A stretch of 64,000 bases of DNA from an uncultured Lachnospira sp. (GTDB taxonomy: Bacteria > Bacillota > Clostridia > Lachnospirales > Lachnospiraceae), in the NCBI GenBank assembly GCA_910587485.1, contig CAJUKN010000005.1, positions 124,001 to 188,000 on the forward strand. Direction: 5' to 3'. Of this stretch, positions 1-8,541 are shown one piece after another. The translations under genes were made by a program, and so were the position numbers. Each line of letters starts with the position of its first letter. Position 1 is the first letter of the stretch. Under the pieces are notes generated by a model. That model made no database searches and had not been told where the DNA came from. It was given only the letters and a program-made list of their open reading frames with translations.

Positions 1-89
1 AAAGTATATTAGAAAAGCATATGTTAAAAAACACATAATTAAAGGTATATATATTAAAAAATATATCTTTATAGTATTGGAGATAAACC

Positions 90-959
90 ATGAAGATTAT
101 AATAGTTACAGGAATGTCTGGAGCTGGTAAATCAACAGCACTTAATGTATTGGAAGATTGTGGATATTACTGTGTAGACAATATGCCTATTGAGCTTATA
201 CCAAGATTTGCTAAGTTGGCAGAAGGTCAAAAAGGGTATTCTAATATTGCTTTAGGTGTTGATATTAGAAATGCTGCTTCTATAAGTGAGATGGAACCCG
301 TTTTAGACGAGATGAAGTCAGGAAATTATGAATGCAAGATTTTATTTTTAGATGCCAGTGATGATGTTTTAGTAAAACGATATAAAGAAACAAGAAGAAC
401 GCATCCATTGGCAAAAGATGACCGCGTTGACCATGCTATTGCTGCTGAGAGAAAACAAATGCAGTTTTTAAGAAATCGTGCAGATTACATTATGGACACC
501 AGTCAAATGCTTGCTAGAGAATTAAAACAGCAGTTGGAAAAATTGTTAGTTGGCGAAGAGTTCTATAATAATTTATTTGTCACAGTATTATCATTTGGTT
601 TTAAATATGGAATACCATCCGATGCCGATGTAGTGTTTGATGTGCGTTTTTTGCCAAATCCTTATTATATAGAGGAGTTAAAATATCAAACAGGAAATGA
701 TAAGGCAATACAAGATTATGTTATGGGATTTGAGGCAGCTCATGCTTTTTTGTCAAAGGTAACTGATTTAATTGAGTTTTTACTTCCCAATTATGTGGCA
801 GAAGGCAAAAACAGTCTTGTTATTGCCATTGGCTGTACAGGTGGAAAACATCGCTCTGTTACGCTTGCCAATGCAATTGCAAAGACATTAAAGATGAGCA
901 AATATGGCTGCAAGGTTGAACATAGGGATATTGATAAAGATTCCAAACGAAAGGGTTGA
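90..959 (+). CDS. rapZ: RNase adapter / nucleotide-binding protein RapZ (YvcJ family)
   Basis: A 289-residue P-loop protein of the RapZ/YvcJ family, known to bind nucleotides and, in enterobacteria, to steer RNase E to small RNAs; in Firmicutes its role is less clear (competence and cell-wall amino-sugar control). The N-terminus has a Walker A motif, GMSGAGKS (residues 8-15), and the conserved VDIR follows near residue 58. The C-terminal half has the family's GCTGGKHRSV stretch. A GGAG about 7 bases before the ATG supports this start. It is followed one base after its stop by whiA, the usual Firmicute rapZ-whiA pair. The 89 bases before it are AT-rich and hold no recognisable gene end. Confidence 0.96.
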   Translation: MKIIIVTGMSGAGKSTALNVLEDCGYYCVDNMPIELIPRFAKLAEGQKGYSNIALGVDIRNAASISEMEPVLDEMKSGNYECKILFLDASDDVLVKRYKETRRTHPLAKDDRVDHAIAAERKQMQFLRNRADYIMDTSQMLARELKQQLEKLLVGEEFYNNLFVTVLSFGFKYGIPSDADVVFDVRFLPNPYYIEELKYQTGNDKAIQDYVMGFEAAHAFLSKVTDLIEFLLPNYVAEGKNSLVIAIGCTGGKHRSVTLANAIAKTLKMSKYGCKVEHRDIDKDSKRKG

Positions 960-960
960 A

Positions 961-1881
961 ATGTCTTTTTCATCGCAAGTTAAAGAAGAATTAAAAAATA
1001 AAATTGATACTGCCAAACATTGTCAGATAGCAGAACTTGCCGCTATTATGGCATTTTGTGCAAATGCCTGCAATCAATGGAAGGGGATTTGTATAACAAC
1101 AGAAAATGATATCGTGGCAGATGTTTTTGTGCAGTTGATAAAATGTATATTTAATGTATTAGACAAAGATATCACATTAAAATATGAAGGCAAAAAAAAT
1201 AATATTATTAATATAATAATACAAGATAAGAACATTACTGAAAAAATATTAATGGCAATAAAATGGGATGATTCTGAAAGAAAAATGTTGAATAATTCTA
1301 TGCTTGTTCAAAAAGAGTGCTGTAAAAGAGCATTTATAAGAGGCGCTTTTTTGGCAGCAGGTTCTATAAGCGACCCTAGTAAATCATATCATTATGAAAT
1401 TGTGTGTGCCAATCAGACCGATGCAATACAGCTAAAGGAAATGCTTGGATTTTTTGAATTGGATGCCAAAGTAATTGCCAGAAAAAATAATTTTATTACT
1501 TATATAAAAGAAGGCAATCATATTACAGATTGTCTTAATATTATGGGAGCGTTTGTCTCACAGATGGATTTGTATAATGTGATGATTTTAAAAGGTATGC
1601 GCAATGATGTCAATCGAAAGGTAAACTGTGAAACTGCTAATATTAATAAAACCGTTGAGGCGGCAGTAAAACAGATTAAAGATATAGAATATATAAGGGA
1701 TACCGTAGGTCTTGGTTATTTAAAAGAGCCTTTGTATAATGTAGCAGTGATTCGTCTTGAAAATCCAGATATGAATCTTAAAGATATTGGAGCGAAACTC
1801 TCACCAGCTGTTGGAAAATCAGGCGTAAATCATCGGCTTAGAAAAATAAGTGATATCGCACAAGCACTGCGAAAAGAGTAA
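961..1881 (+). CDS. whiA: DNA-binding protein WhiA
   Basis: A 306-residue WhiA: a LAGLIDADG-like N-terminal domain (without nuclease function in this family) and a C-terminal helix-turn-helix. In Firmicutes it influences cell division and chromosome segregation. The signature LSPAVGKSGVNHRLRK is near residue 280. An upstream in-frame ATG at 904 would add 19 residues but lies inside rapZ; the ATG at 961 has an AAGGG about 6 bases before it and gives the family's usual start MSFSSQVKEEL. It sits one base after the rapZ stop, so the pair is almost certainly co-transcribed. Confidence 0.96.
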   Translation: MSFSSQVKEELKNKIDTAKHCQIAELAAIMAFCANACNQWKGICITTENDIVADVFVQLIKCIFNVLDKDITLKYEGKKNNIINIIIQDKNITEKILMAIKWDDSERKMLNNSMLVQKECCKRAFIRGAFLAAGSISDPSKSYHYEIVCANQTDAIQLKEMLGFFELDAKVIARKNNFITYIKEGNHITDCLNIMGAFVSQMDLYNVMILKGMRNDVNRKVNCETANINKTVEAAVKQIKDIEYIRDTVGLGYLKEPLYNVAVIRLENPDMNLKDIGAKLSPAVGKSGVNHRLRKISDIAQALRKE

Positions 1882-1895
1882 TTCACAGTGCTTGT
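1860..1895. other. Hairpin across the 3' end of whiA
   Basis: A perfect 10-bp inverted repeat (ACAAGCACTG, 1860-1869; CAGTGCTTGT, 1886-1895) with a 16-base loop spans the whiA stop codon. No U-run follows on either strand, so it is not a classic intrinsic terminator. It may protect the 3' end or stop transcription weakly between two convergent genes. Confidence 0.5.
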
Positions 1896-1975
1896 AAAAA
1901 TAAAAATTTATCTTGGAAAGAACGAAGTAAATGCCATGTTTGTATAAATAGTTGGTTTCTTATAAAAGTAATAAA

Positions 1976-2749
1976 TTATAGGGTGGTTGATTTATCATAT
2001 TTTTTGTGTTGCTGATGCGAGGTGATTGCAAGTGCTATTTTTCGTGGTGTTTTATACATTATCCAGACAGCGGCTTTCATATAAAATGTGGGTATAATAA
2101 TAAGCTTTTTTTGAAACATTTTTTTAAGTCCATATGCTGCACAGTAAGATGCAGATATTCCATTGATAGGAAATTGAACATTGGCAACTTTATTAAAATT
2201 TGTCCTGACAGGACCCGGACACAATGCGCAGATATGAACGTGGCTTCGTTGTTCTTTTAATTCTTGATAGATAGAACAAGTAAGGCTGGTAATATATGCT
2301 TTTGTAGCATAATATGTTGCCATATGCGGTCCGCCATACAACAATCCTGCACTGGAAGAAACATTCATAATATAGCCGCTGTTACGTTTTATAAATTTAG
2401 GAAGCAGCTCTTTTGTAAGAATATGTGCCGCCTTTATATTGACATGTATCATATCAAGGTCTTTTAAAAGGCTTGTCTTGTTAAATTCTCCTAAATCTCC
2501 AAACCCAGCATTGTTAATTAAAATATCAATATTATATTTTTTTAATTGATTAGCAAGACGGCGACATGAATTTTCATCAGATAAATCACAATAGACAATT
2601 TTACATGTTGTGTCTAATTTTTCTGCTAATTTCTTTAATTTATATGTATTTCTTGATATTAATATAAGGTGATACCCCATTTTGCTTAATTGAATTGCAA
2701 AGGCTCGTCCAATGCCAGAACTAGCACCCGTAATACATGCTATTGCCAT
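1976..2749 (-). CDS. Short-chain dehydrogenase/reductase (SDR)
   Basis: A 257-residue classical SDR, an NAD(P)(H)-dependent oxidoreductase whose substrate cannot be told from sequence. The dinucleotide-binding motif TGASSGIG is at residues 7-14, NNAG at 79-82, the catalytic serine region SSS at 131-133 and the YxxxK pair at Y146/K150. The arginine of the early SRN motif (near residue 33) suggests NADP(H), as in the DltE/YqjQ-like subgroup. A GGAGGAT 7 bases before the start (reading the minus strand) fixes it. The gene converges on whiA and stands alone. Confidence 0.9.
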   Translation of the reverse strand: MAIACITGASSGIGRAFAIQLSKMGYHLILISRNTYKLKKLAEKLDTTCKIVYCDLSDENSCRRLANQLKKYNIDILINNAGFGDLGEFNKTSLLKDLDMIHVNIKAAHILTKELLPKFIKRNSGYIMNVSSSAGLLYGGPHMATYYATKAYITSLTCSIYQELKEQRSHVHICALCPGPVRTNFNKVANVQFPINGISASYCAAYGLKKMFQKKLIIIPTFYMKAAVWIMYKTPRKIALAITSHQQHKKYDKSTTL

Positions 2750-2853
2750 AAAAATCCTCCATATTTGTTTTTACACGAAATTTATAAATTTTATTCCCAC
2801 AAGCAATAAGGAAAATAGCCATTCTTGCATGGTTATTGATGAACGCTGCAAGG

Positions 2854-2919
2854 GTCAAAGCATGCTGTTATATAACGCTGCAAATTTGATACCCCATTGT
2901 TTGCAGCAAGGTCTTTGAC
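2854..2919. repeat. Nested inverted-repeat element
   Basis: Two nested stems lie between divergently transcribed genes: outer GTCAAAG (2854-2860) with CTTTGAC (2913-2919), and inner GCTGCAAA (2877-2884) with TTTGCAGC (2900-2907), loop 15 nt. A further AACGCTGCAA occurs at 2842. No ORF or U-run is attached. It looks like a small palindromic intergenic element, possibly structured in the 5' leader of the gene at 3004. Confidence 0.5.
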
Positions 2920-3003
2920 TTGTGAAATAATATTTTATGCAACAAAGAGTAAAAATTTCATAATTCTTTATAAGTATAAATTTTTCAGAAAGGAACGTCA
3001 ATA

Positions 3004-3546
3004 ATGGTTATTAAAAATACAACGACATATACAGATAAAACATTAGAAAAAGCAGCAATAGCCAGTAATTACAATAATGAAACATATAAAAAGAAAAAGT
3101 TATTATTTAATTTTGCAGGATTGACATCAGGCATGGTGATGGTGAGTATTATGGCGCGTAATTTTGCGGCAAATCAATCTATTAATATGATTACTGTTGT
3201 TTTATTTGGAATAATATGTATAGCGTGTTTTTTTATTGGAATGTACTATCTGGATAAGAATAAACATATCGTTTTTCGAGAAAAATATTCGTCTAAAGTT
3301 GGACAAACTTATTCTTACGAAATTGATTCTGAAAATATTGAGGTAAAAAAAGCGACAGATGATGAAACCACCATTATTCGTTGGTTGGATATAAAGTTTT
3401 TAAGTGAAGATAAAGACAATATCTATCTTTTTTGTGGAGAATATGAATGGGAGGCGTTGTCAAAAGAGGGATTTACAAGTTGTACTTATAAAGATTTAAA
3501 GCAGTTATATAAGGCAATCTTATGGGAAAAGAGTACGAAAGCGTGA
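3004..3546 (+). CDS. Two-TM membrane protein, YcxB-like
   Basis: A 180-residue protein not assigned to any pathway. Residues 1-32 are polar; two hydrophobic segments follow (about 35-55 and 62-84), then a soluble domain with alternating strands ending in an F-x-x-C-T-Y-K-D-L motif. This layout matches YcxB-like proteins, a family of unknown function. A GAAAGGA about 9 bases before the ATG supports the start. A strong terminator follows at 3631, so the gene appears monocistronic. Confidence 0.7.
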   Translation: MVIKNTTTYTDKTLEKAAIASNYNNETYKKKKLLFNFAGLTSGMVMVSIMARNFAANQSINMITVVLFGIICIACFFIGMYYLDKNKHIVFREKYSSKVGQTYSYEIDSENIEVKKATDDETTIIRWLDIKFLSEDKDNIYLFCGEYEWEALSKEGFTSCTYKDLKQLYKAILWEKSTKA

Positions 3547-3630
3547 AATTTTTATTTTTGTAAGCAGTAAGTTAAGTACCTTCTTGTTTAAGAAACTATG
3601 CCTGTGAAGATGTTTGGTAATTATTGTGAG

Positions 3631-3673
3631 AGGCAAATACCCTATTAGTTATGCTATAGGGTATTTGCCTTTA
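3631..3673 (+). terminator. Intrinsic terminator
   Basis: A perfect 15-bp stem, AGGCAAATACCCTAT (3631-3645) and its complement (3656-3670), has a 10-base loop and a short TT tail with T-rich sequence after it. It lies between two convergent genes (ends at 3546 and 3749) and can act on both strands. Confidence 0.8.
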
Positions 3674-3748
3674 TAAGATTTTTTAACATTTTATTGATAT
3701 AAATAAGTACTTTATTTTTTATTTGTAATAGAAAAAGTTATTGTAAAT

Positions 3749-4660
3749 TTAGGAATTTTTTTGCATTTTTTCAATTGTGCTAACAGAAATACCTGTCAAT
3801 TTAGCAATAGTTTCTGTTGGATACCCTTCATTAATAAGATTTTTAGCTACATGTTCAATACCACGTTCAAAGCCTTGTTCCATACCTTGTTCCATACCTT
3901 GTTTTATACCTGTTTCTGTTGCTTCAAGAACCATCTGGTTATAGTCAAGAATGGCTTTTTGACGTGCATCATATTCCATTTGTTTTTGTTTGTCTTGACT
4001 AATAACTTGTAATCGTTCATAAGCACTATCAATGTAAGTATTTTTAGAAGCTAACATTTGAAATTCCTCCTCTCGTTCAGCATTGATAAATTTAGCCCAT
4101 AATAAAATATCCGTGTTGTTTTCTTTTAACTCTTTTGGAAGTTTTGGCAGTTCTATTACATGAAATTCCATTTTATCTGTATATAGGAAATGATGATTGT
4201 CTTCTCGAATATGAAAGCAAGAATAAAATTCATCATCAAGTATATTTTCTTTGCCTAAGATATCTTGTTTATTTTTTAAATCATTCGAGAATAGATTAAA
4301 ATTTAAAATACTGATACTTACACATTTTTTAAATTTAGCATAATTTTGCCCTGCACTAATTTGGTCAACATACATTTTGGACATATAAAAAAGTGAGCGG
4401 TCAGCCCATACCTTTAATTCAGCAAGTTGAATTTCAATATCAATTTCTGTGTTATCATTCATCAAGATGCGAACATCTAATATTCCCTGTTTATCTTCTT
4501 TATGTATTTTGCGCAAATTTGTATTTAAAATCATTGTTTTATTAATATCTTTTGGATTTAATTTTAATACAGCCGATAAAAAGCCAATACGAGCTTTTTC
4601 ATCAGCCATAATTTCCTTAAAGGCAAAATCAATTTTAGGTTTCATTAAAAATTTGGACAT
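3749..4660 (-). CDS. Rpn family / PD-(D/E)XK nuclease-type transposase-like protein
   Basis: A 303-residue member of the PDDEXK_2 / Rpn (recombination-promoting nuclease) family, often annotated as putative transposase. The N-terminus MKPKIDFAFKEI is typical. A PD-(D/E)XK-like core appears near residues 61-80, with LDVRI followed by EIDIEIQ. Around residue 255 the protein has short repeats EQGMEQGMEQGFERG, encoded by near-identical 12-bp units, then a C-terminal helical segment ending in GISVSTIEKMQ. GAGGAAG before the minus-strand ATG supports the start. No inverted terminal repeats or target duplications were seen, so it is not flagged as an intact mobile element. The 12-bp repeats could vary in number by slippage. 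Confidence 0.85.
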   Translation of the reverse strand: MSKFLMKPKIDFAFKEIMADEKARIGFLSAVLKLNPKDINKTMILNTNLRKIHKEDKQGILDVRILMNDNTEIDIEIQLAELKVWADRSLFYMSKMYVDQISAGQNYAKFKKCVSISILNFNLFSNDLKNKQDILGKENILDDEFYSCFHIREDNHHFLYTDKMEFHVIELPKLPKELKENNTDILLWAKFINAEREEEFQMLASKNTYIDSAYERLQVISQDKQKQMEYDARQKAILDYNQMVLEATETGIKQGMEQGMEQGFERGIEHVAKNLINEGYPTETIAKLTGISVSTIEKMQKNS

Positions 4661-5006
4661 ATGGCTTCCTCGTCTTTCTGTATTTATGTGTATTTTAATA
4701 AGAGTAATAATTTTTATAATAAAAATATTTTGCTCGTTAATTGTATATTTTTATTGTATATTATTTTTTATTTAATATCAATAGTAGACAGAGTAAATCT
4801 TAATAATAATATTTACAAATATTAAAATATATATTTTGAGTAATTATATAATAAATTTTGTTGAATCTATTAAAAACAGTTGTTTTGTTGATTGTGAAAA
4901 GTTAAAGAATGATTAGTGAAACAGTATTACTAAGACAATGATTAGAGATAAGATAGTGTAAAATTTAAAAGATAATTGAAACTATTTTGATTTTATTAAA
5001 GGCAGT

Positions 5007-5035
5007 TTGACAAAATCGTGTAAATATTGCATAAT
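5007..5035 (+). promoter_or_regulatory. Sigma-A promoter upstream of the redox protein-gltA operon
   Basis: TTGACA (5007-5012), a 17-base spacer and CATAAT (5030-5035): a near-consensus promoter 30 bases before the GTG start at 5065. The rest of the 4661-5064 gap is very AT-rich; I see no gene, hairpin or repeat in it. Confidence 0.75.
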
Positions 5036-5064
5036 TACTAGAAATTGGTGTTTGGAGGTGTGAA

Positions 5065-5595
5065 GTGACTGATAGCGAGAAAATAAATGAAATTGCCGAT
5101 ATGGCAGAAAGTTATTTTAGAAAAGGCTATAATTGCAGTCAATCTGTATTTGTGCCATTTGCACATCGCTATGGCATTGATGAAAAAACGGCACTTAAAA
5201 TATCGGCATCTTTTGGCGGAGGAATGGGCAGAATGAGAGAAGTCTGTGGCTGTATGTCCGCTATGGCACTGGTTGCAGGATTTGAGTCTGGTTGCACAAC
5301 AGATTATAATCCAAAAGGGAAAGAAAAGAATTATGAGATGGTACAGCATTTGGCACAGGAATTTAAAAAGATTTCAGGAGGCAGTATTGTATGTCGAGAA
5401 CTATTAGGTCTTGATAAGAAAACAAAAGAGACAAATGAAAAGATAAAACAGGAAAAACATGCAACACTAGACCCTTCGGGAAACATGACAAGCCCGATAC
5501 CATCAGAACGAACACAGGAGTATTATAAAAAACGACCATGTATTCAACTGATACGTGCAGCTTGTGAAATTTTAGAAAGTCAAATAGGAGGCTAA
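5065..5595 (+). CDS. C_GCAxxG_C_C family redox-type protein
   Basis: A 176-residue Cys-rich protein of the C_GCAxxG_C_C family, thought to be redox-active but without a known reaction. Visible features are YNCSQSVF near residue 23, the core FGGGMGRMREVCGCMSAM at about 50-67 (here GCMSA where the family usually has GCAxxG), and later cysteines in SGC, IVC and RPC. The GTG start has a GGAGGTG 6 bases before it. It is two bases from gltA and shares its promoter at 5007, which ties it to citrate synthase expression. Confidence 0.82.
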   Translation: MTDSEKINEIADMAESYFRKGYNCSQSVFVPFAHRYGIDEKTALKISASFGGGMGRMREVCGCMSAMALVAGFESGCTTDYNPKGKEKNYEMVQHLAQEFKKISGGSIVCRELLGLDKKTKETNEKIKQEKHATLDPSGNMTSPIPSERTQEYYKKRPCIQLIRAACEILESQIGG

Positions 5596-5597
5596 GT

Positions 5598-6980
5598 ATG
5601 AATAATCAGCAGATGATGGAACTTACAACGGTTAAGAAAAGTTCATTTGATGAACTGGTAGCGCAATGTAGGCGTTCTGGCTCAATTAATCAAGAGCTTT
5701 ATGTAGAGTATGATGTAAAACGAGGACTTCGTGACAGTAATGGTAATGGAGTGCTTACTGGACTTACTGAAATTTCAGATGTTGTTGGAATTAAAAGTGA
5801 AAATGGCAGAAAAATCCCTGTAGATGGCTGTCTTTATTTTCAGGGATATAATGTAGAAGAGTTAATAGAAGGTTTTGGAAATGGACGATATGGCTTTGAG
5901 GAGACCACATATTTACTATTGTTTGGCAAGCTGCCAACAAAAGAACAAAATGAAAGTTTTATTCATATATTAGCAGACCTTCAAGAATTGTCAGGAGCAT
6001 TTATAAGAGATGTTATTATGAAAGCCACAAGCGCCAATTTAATGAACTCTCTTATGAAAAGCGTGTTAAGTCTTTATTCTTATGATGAAAATCCTGATGA
6101 TATATCTATCCCAAATGTATTGCGTCAGTCCTTACAGCTTATTGCAAAGATACCACTTATTGCAGTATATGCGTATCAAGCATATAGACATTCAAAATTA
6201 GATGGCACGCTTCTTATTAAAAATCCGAAAAAAGATTATTCCATAGCACAAAATATCCTTTATATGCTTAGAGAAGATGGAAATTTTACAGAGTTGGAAG
6301 TAAAAGTGCTTGATACTTGTTTAGTGTTACATGCAGAGCATGGTGGTGGTAACAATTCAACATTTACAACACATGTTGTCACTTCGTCAGGAACAGATAC
6401 ATATTCAGCGATTGCTGCATCGATTGCTTCCCTAAAAGGACCAAAACATGGCGGTGCTAATATAAAGGTGCAGAAAATGTTTGCCAATATTATGGAAAAT
6501 TGTCAAAATTGGGACGATGAAGAAGAAGTTTGCAATTATTTAAATAAAATTCTTGACAAAGAAGCATTTGACAAAGCTGGTTTAATTTATGGAATGGGAC
6601 ATGCTGTTTATACATTATCTGACCCAAGAGCGGTTATACTAAAAAGGTATGCAAAAAATTTGTCTGAAGAAAAAGGTATGCAAAAAGAATTTGCTTTATA
6701 TGAATTGGTTGAAAGGAAAGCTGGACAGTTGATTATGAATAAACATCAAATGTTTAAACCAGTATGTGCCAATGTGGATTTTTACAGTGGATTTGTCTAT
6801 TCAATGCTTGGTATACCAGATGAATTATTTACACCTATTTTTGCAATATCGAGAATATCTGGCTGGTGTTCACATAGACTTGAAGAGCTTGTCAACGCAG
6901 GAAAAATTATACGTCCTGCATATAAATATGTCGGCAGGCATAGACCGTATGAAAATATGAATGATAGAGTAAATGAGTAG
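5598..6980 (+). CDS. gltA: Citrate synthase
   Basis: A 460-residue citrate synthase (acetyl-CoA + oxaloacetate to citrate), longer than the usual ~430 residues because of an N-terminal extension seen in Clostridia homologues. Active-site landmarks are present: the first histidine region in LHAEHGGGNNST, the second in GMGHAVY, and the aspartate region in NVDFYSGFVY, followed by ISGWCSHRLE. An AGGAGG sits 6 bases before the ATG. In strict anaerobes this enzyme usually feeds glutamate synthesis through a partial TCA branch; that role is inferred. The 3' end runs into a degenerate tandem repeat (6981-7088). Confidence 0.95.
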   Translation: MNNQQMMELTTVKKSSFDELVAQCRRSGSINQELYVEYDVKRGLRDSNGNGVLTGLTEISDVVGIKSENGRKIPVDGCLYFQGYNVEELIEGFGNGRYGFEETTYLLLFGKLPTKEQNESFIHILADLQELSGAFIRDVIMKATSANLMNSLMKSVLSLYSYDENPDDISIPNVLRQSLQLIAKIPLIAVYAYQAYRHSKLDGTLLIKNPKKDYSIAQNILYMLREDGNFTELEVKVLDTCLVLHAEHGGGNNSTFTTHVVTSSGTDTYSAIAASIASLKGPKHGGANIKVQKMFANIMENCQNWDDEEEVCNYLNKILDKEAFDKAGLIYGMGHAVYTLSDPRAVILKRYAKNLSEEKGMQKEFALYELVERKAGQLIMNKHQMFKPVCANVDFYSGFVYSMLGIPDELFTPIFAISRISGWCSHRLEELVNAGKIIRPAYKYVGRHRPYENMNDRVNE

Positions 6981-7088
6981 AAATATAAAGATATAAGTAA
7001 TAAAGTGAATCAATAAAAATATAAAGATATGAGTAACAAAGTGAATAAGCAGAAATATGAAAATATCAATAATAAAGTAAATAAATAG
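6981..7088 (+). repeat. 36-bp tandem repeat, three copies
   Basis: Three imperfect direct repeats of 36 bp start at 6981, 7017 and 7053, each beginning AAATAT(A/G)A and ending near AAAGTGAAT or AAAGTAAAT. The last codons of gltA (from about 6953) look like a shortened related unit, so the array may have grown from the gene end by slippage. It fills the space before aroA. Confidence 0.7.
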
Positions 7089-7098
7089 AGGGAGAACT

Positions 7099-8391
7099 AT
7101 GTCACAATATACAGTAAAGCCTGTAACTTCCCCTATTGATTGTGTAGTGGAGGTTCCGGGTTCAAAAAGTATAACAAATAGAGCCTTATTAATGGCGGCA
7201 CTTGCGGATGGAGTGTGTCATCTAAATGGTGTTTTATTTAGTGATGATTCAAGGCATTTTTTGTCATGTCTTGAGCAATTAGGATATAAGCTGAAAATTA
7301 ATGAACATAACTGTGAAGTGACTGTTTTTGGAACAGGTGGAAATATTCCTTATAAAAATGCTACTATTTATGTAGGAAGTGCTGGAACTGCTGCAAGGTT
7401 TCTTACGGCAATGCTTGCATTATCCGATGGAGAGTATAAAATTGATGCATCGGAACAGATGAAAAAGCGTCCAATGAAGCCACTTTTTGAGGCGTTGACA
7501 AGTATGGGGGCGAGATTTACCTTTTTGGAAAATGAGGGATTTTTACCAGTACTTGTAAAGGGTGCCTATTTTGATGGGTACAAATCTTCTGATACAGTAG
7601 AGATTGACATCAGTAAAAGTACACAGTTTTTAAGCGCGCTTATGATGGTTGCGCCAATTTTAAAAGATGGATTAAATATCAACATTACAAGTGAAAAAAA
7701 AGATGGCTCTTATATAAGAATTACAACCAAAATGATGGAAGAATTTGGTTGCAATGTATATCATCATGGCAGTCTTTATCAAATTAAGTCTAATGAAAGG
7801 TATAAAAGAGAACGTTATCAGATTGAACCTGATGTGTCAGCCGCCTGTTATTTTTATGCGGCAGCAGCAATTACAGGAGGAAAAGCGCTTGTAAGACATG
7901 TGCATGAAAACTCTATGCAGGGCGATATAAAATTTATCTATCTTTTAGAAAAATTGGGCTGTACAGTCAATGATACAAAAGAGGGAATATCTGTTATTGG
8001 CACAAAAGATGGTCAATATAATGGAATTGATGTGAATATGAATGATTTTTCAGACCAGTCTATGACAATGGCAGTCGTTGCAGCATTTGCGCAGACTCCA
8101 ACCTATATTTACAATATTGGACATATCCGATTGCAGGAATCGGATAGGATTAAAGGAATTGTCACAGAACTTAGAAAGCTTGGTATTACAGTGGAAGAAC
8201 AACAAGATGCAATCAGAATTATTCCATCAAAAATGCAATCAGGAATTGTAAAGACATATGATGACCATAGAATGGCTATGGCTTTTGCGCTGGCAGGATT
8301 GCGTACAAGCGGTATTGTAATTGATGATTATCAATGTTGCAGAAAAACTTTTGAAAACTATTTTGAAGTATTGGAAAGCATTGTTAGATAA
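7099..8391 (+). CDS. aroA: 3-phosphoshikimate 1-carboxyvinyltransferase (EPSP synthase)
   Basis: A 430-residue EPSP synthase, the shikimate-pathway enzyme joining shikimate-3-phosphate and PEP. The N-terminal substrate motif PGSKSITNRAL is near residue 20, the PEP-site motif GSAGTAARFLTA near 94, KKRPMKPL near 120, DDHRMAMAFAL near 390, and a conserved Lys-Thr in CRKTFENYF at the C-terminus. The PEP-site motif reads GSAGTAAR, unlike the common GNAGTAMR. GAGGGAGA about 6 bases before the ATG supports the start. Confidence 0.95.
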   Translation: MSQYTVKPVTSPIDCVVEVPGSKSITNRALLMAALADGVCHLNGVLFSDDSRHFLSCLEQLGYKLKINEHNCEVTVFGTGGNIPYKNATIYVGSAGTAARFLTAMLALSDGEYKIDASEQMKKRPMKPLFEALTSMGARFTFLENEGFLPVLVKGAYFDGYKSSDTVEIDISKSTQFLSALMMVAPILKDGLNINITSEKKDGSYIRITTKMMEEFGCNVYHHGSLYQIKSNERYKRERYQIEPDVSAACYFYAAAAITGGKALVRHVHENSMQGDIKFIYLLEKLGCTVNDTKEGISVIGTKDGQYNGIDVNMNDFSDQSMTMAVVAAFAQTPTYIYNIGHIRLQESDRIKGIVTELRKLGITVEEQQDAIRIIPSKMQSGIVKTYDDHRMAMAFALAGLRTSGIVIDDYQCCRKTFENYFEVLESIVR

Positions 8392-8407
8392 CTGCAGAAT
8401 TTAATTT

Positions 8408-8500
8408 TTTAACCTTATTAGGAAAATCTTTCACTTTTAAATAGGAGTTCAATTTGTCTGTTAAAGAAATGCCATGAAGTGATAATGAGTTTTGTAGTTA
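8408..8500 (+). repeat. Dispersed intergenic repeat, partial copy F
   Basis: The stretch begins AACCTTATTAGG and continues through GTTCAATTTGTCTGTTAAAG and GCCATGAAGTGATAATGAG, matching the left and central parts of the copy at 63232. The right-hand terminal hairpin is missing or decayed. It lies between aroA and the CobW gene. Confidence 0.6.
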
Positions 8501-8541
8501 TCTAAATGTATTTATATCAAAAAGGAAAGGAATAGGATAAA

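Noticed and set aside
1..89. Partial gene at the left edge
   Set aside because: The stretch is full of stops in all frames and very AT-rich; no recognisable 3' end of murB or another gene.
3749..4660. Intact insertion sequence around the Rpn/transposase-like gene
   Set aside because: No flanking inverted repeats or target duplication were visible; Rpn proteins are commonly chromosomal.
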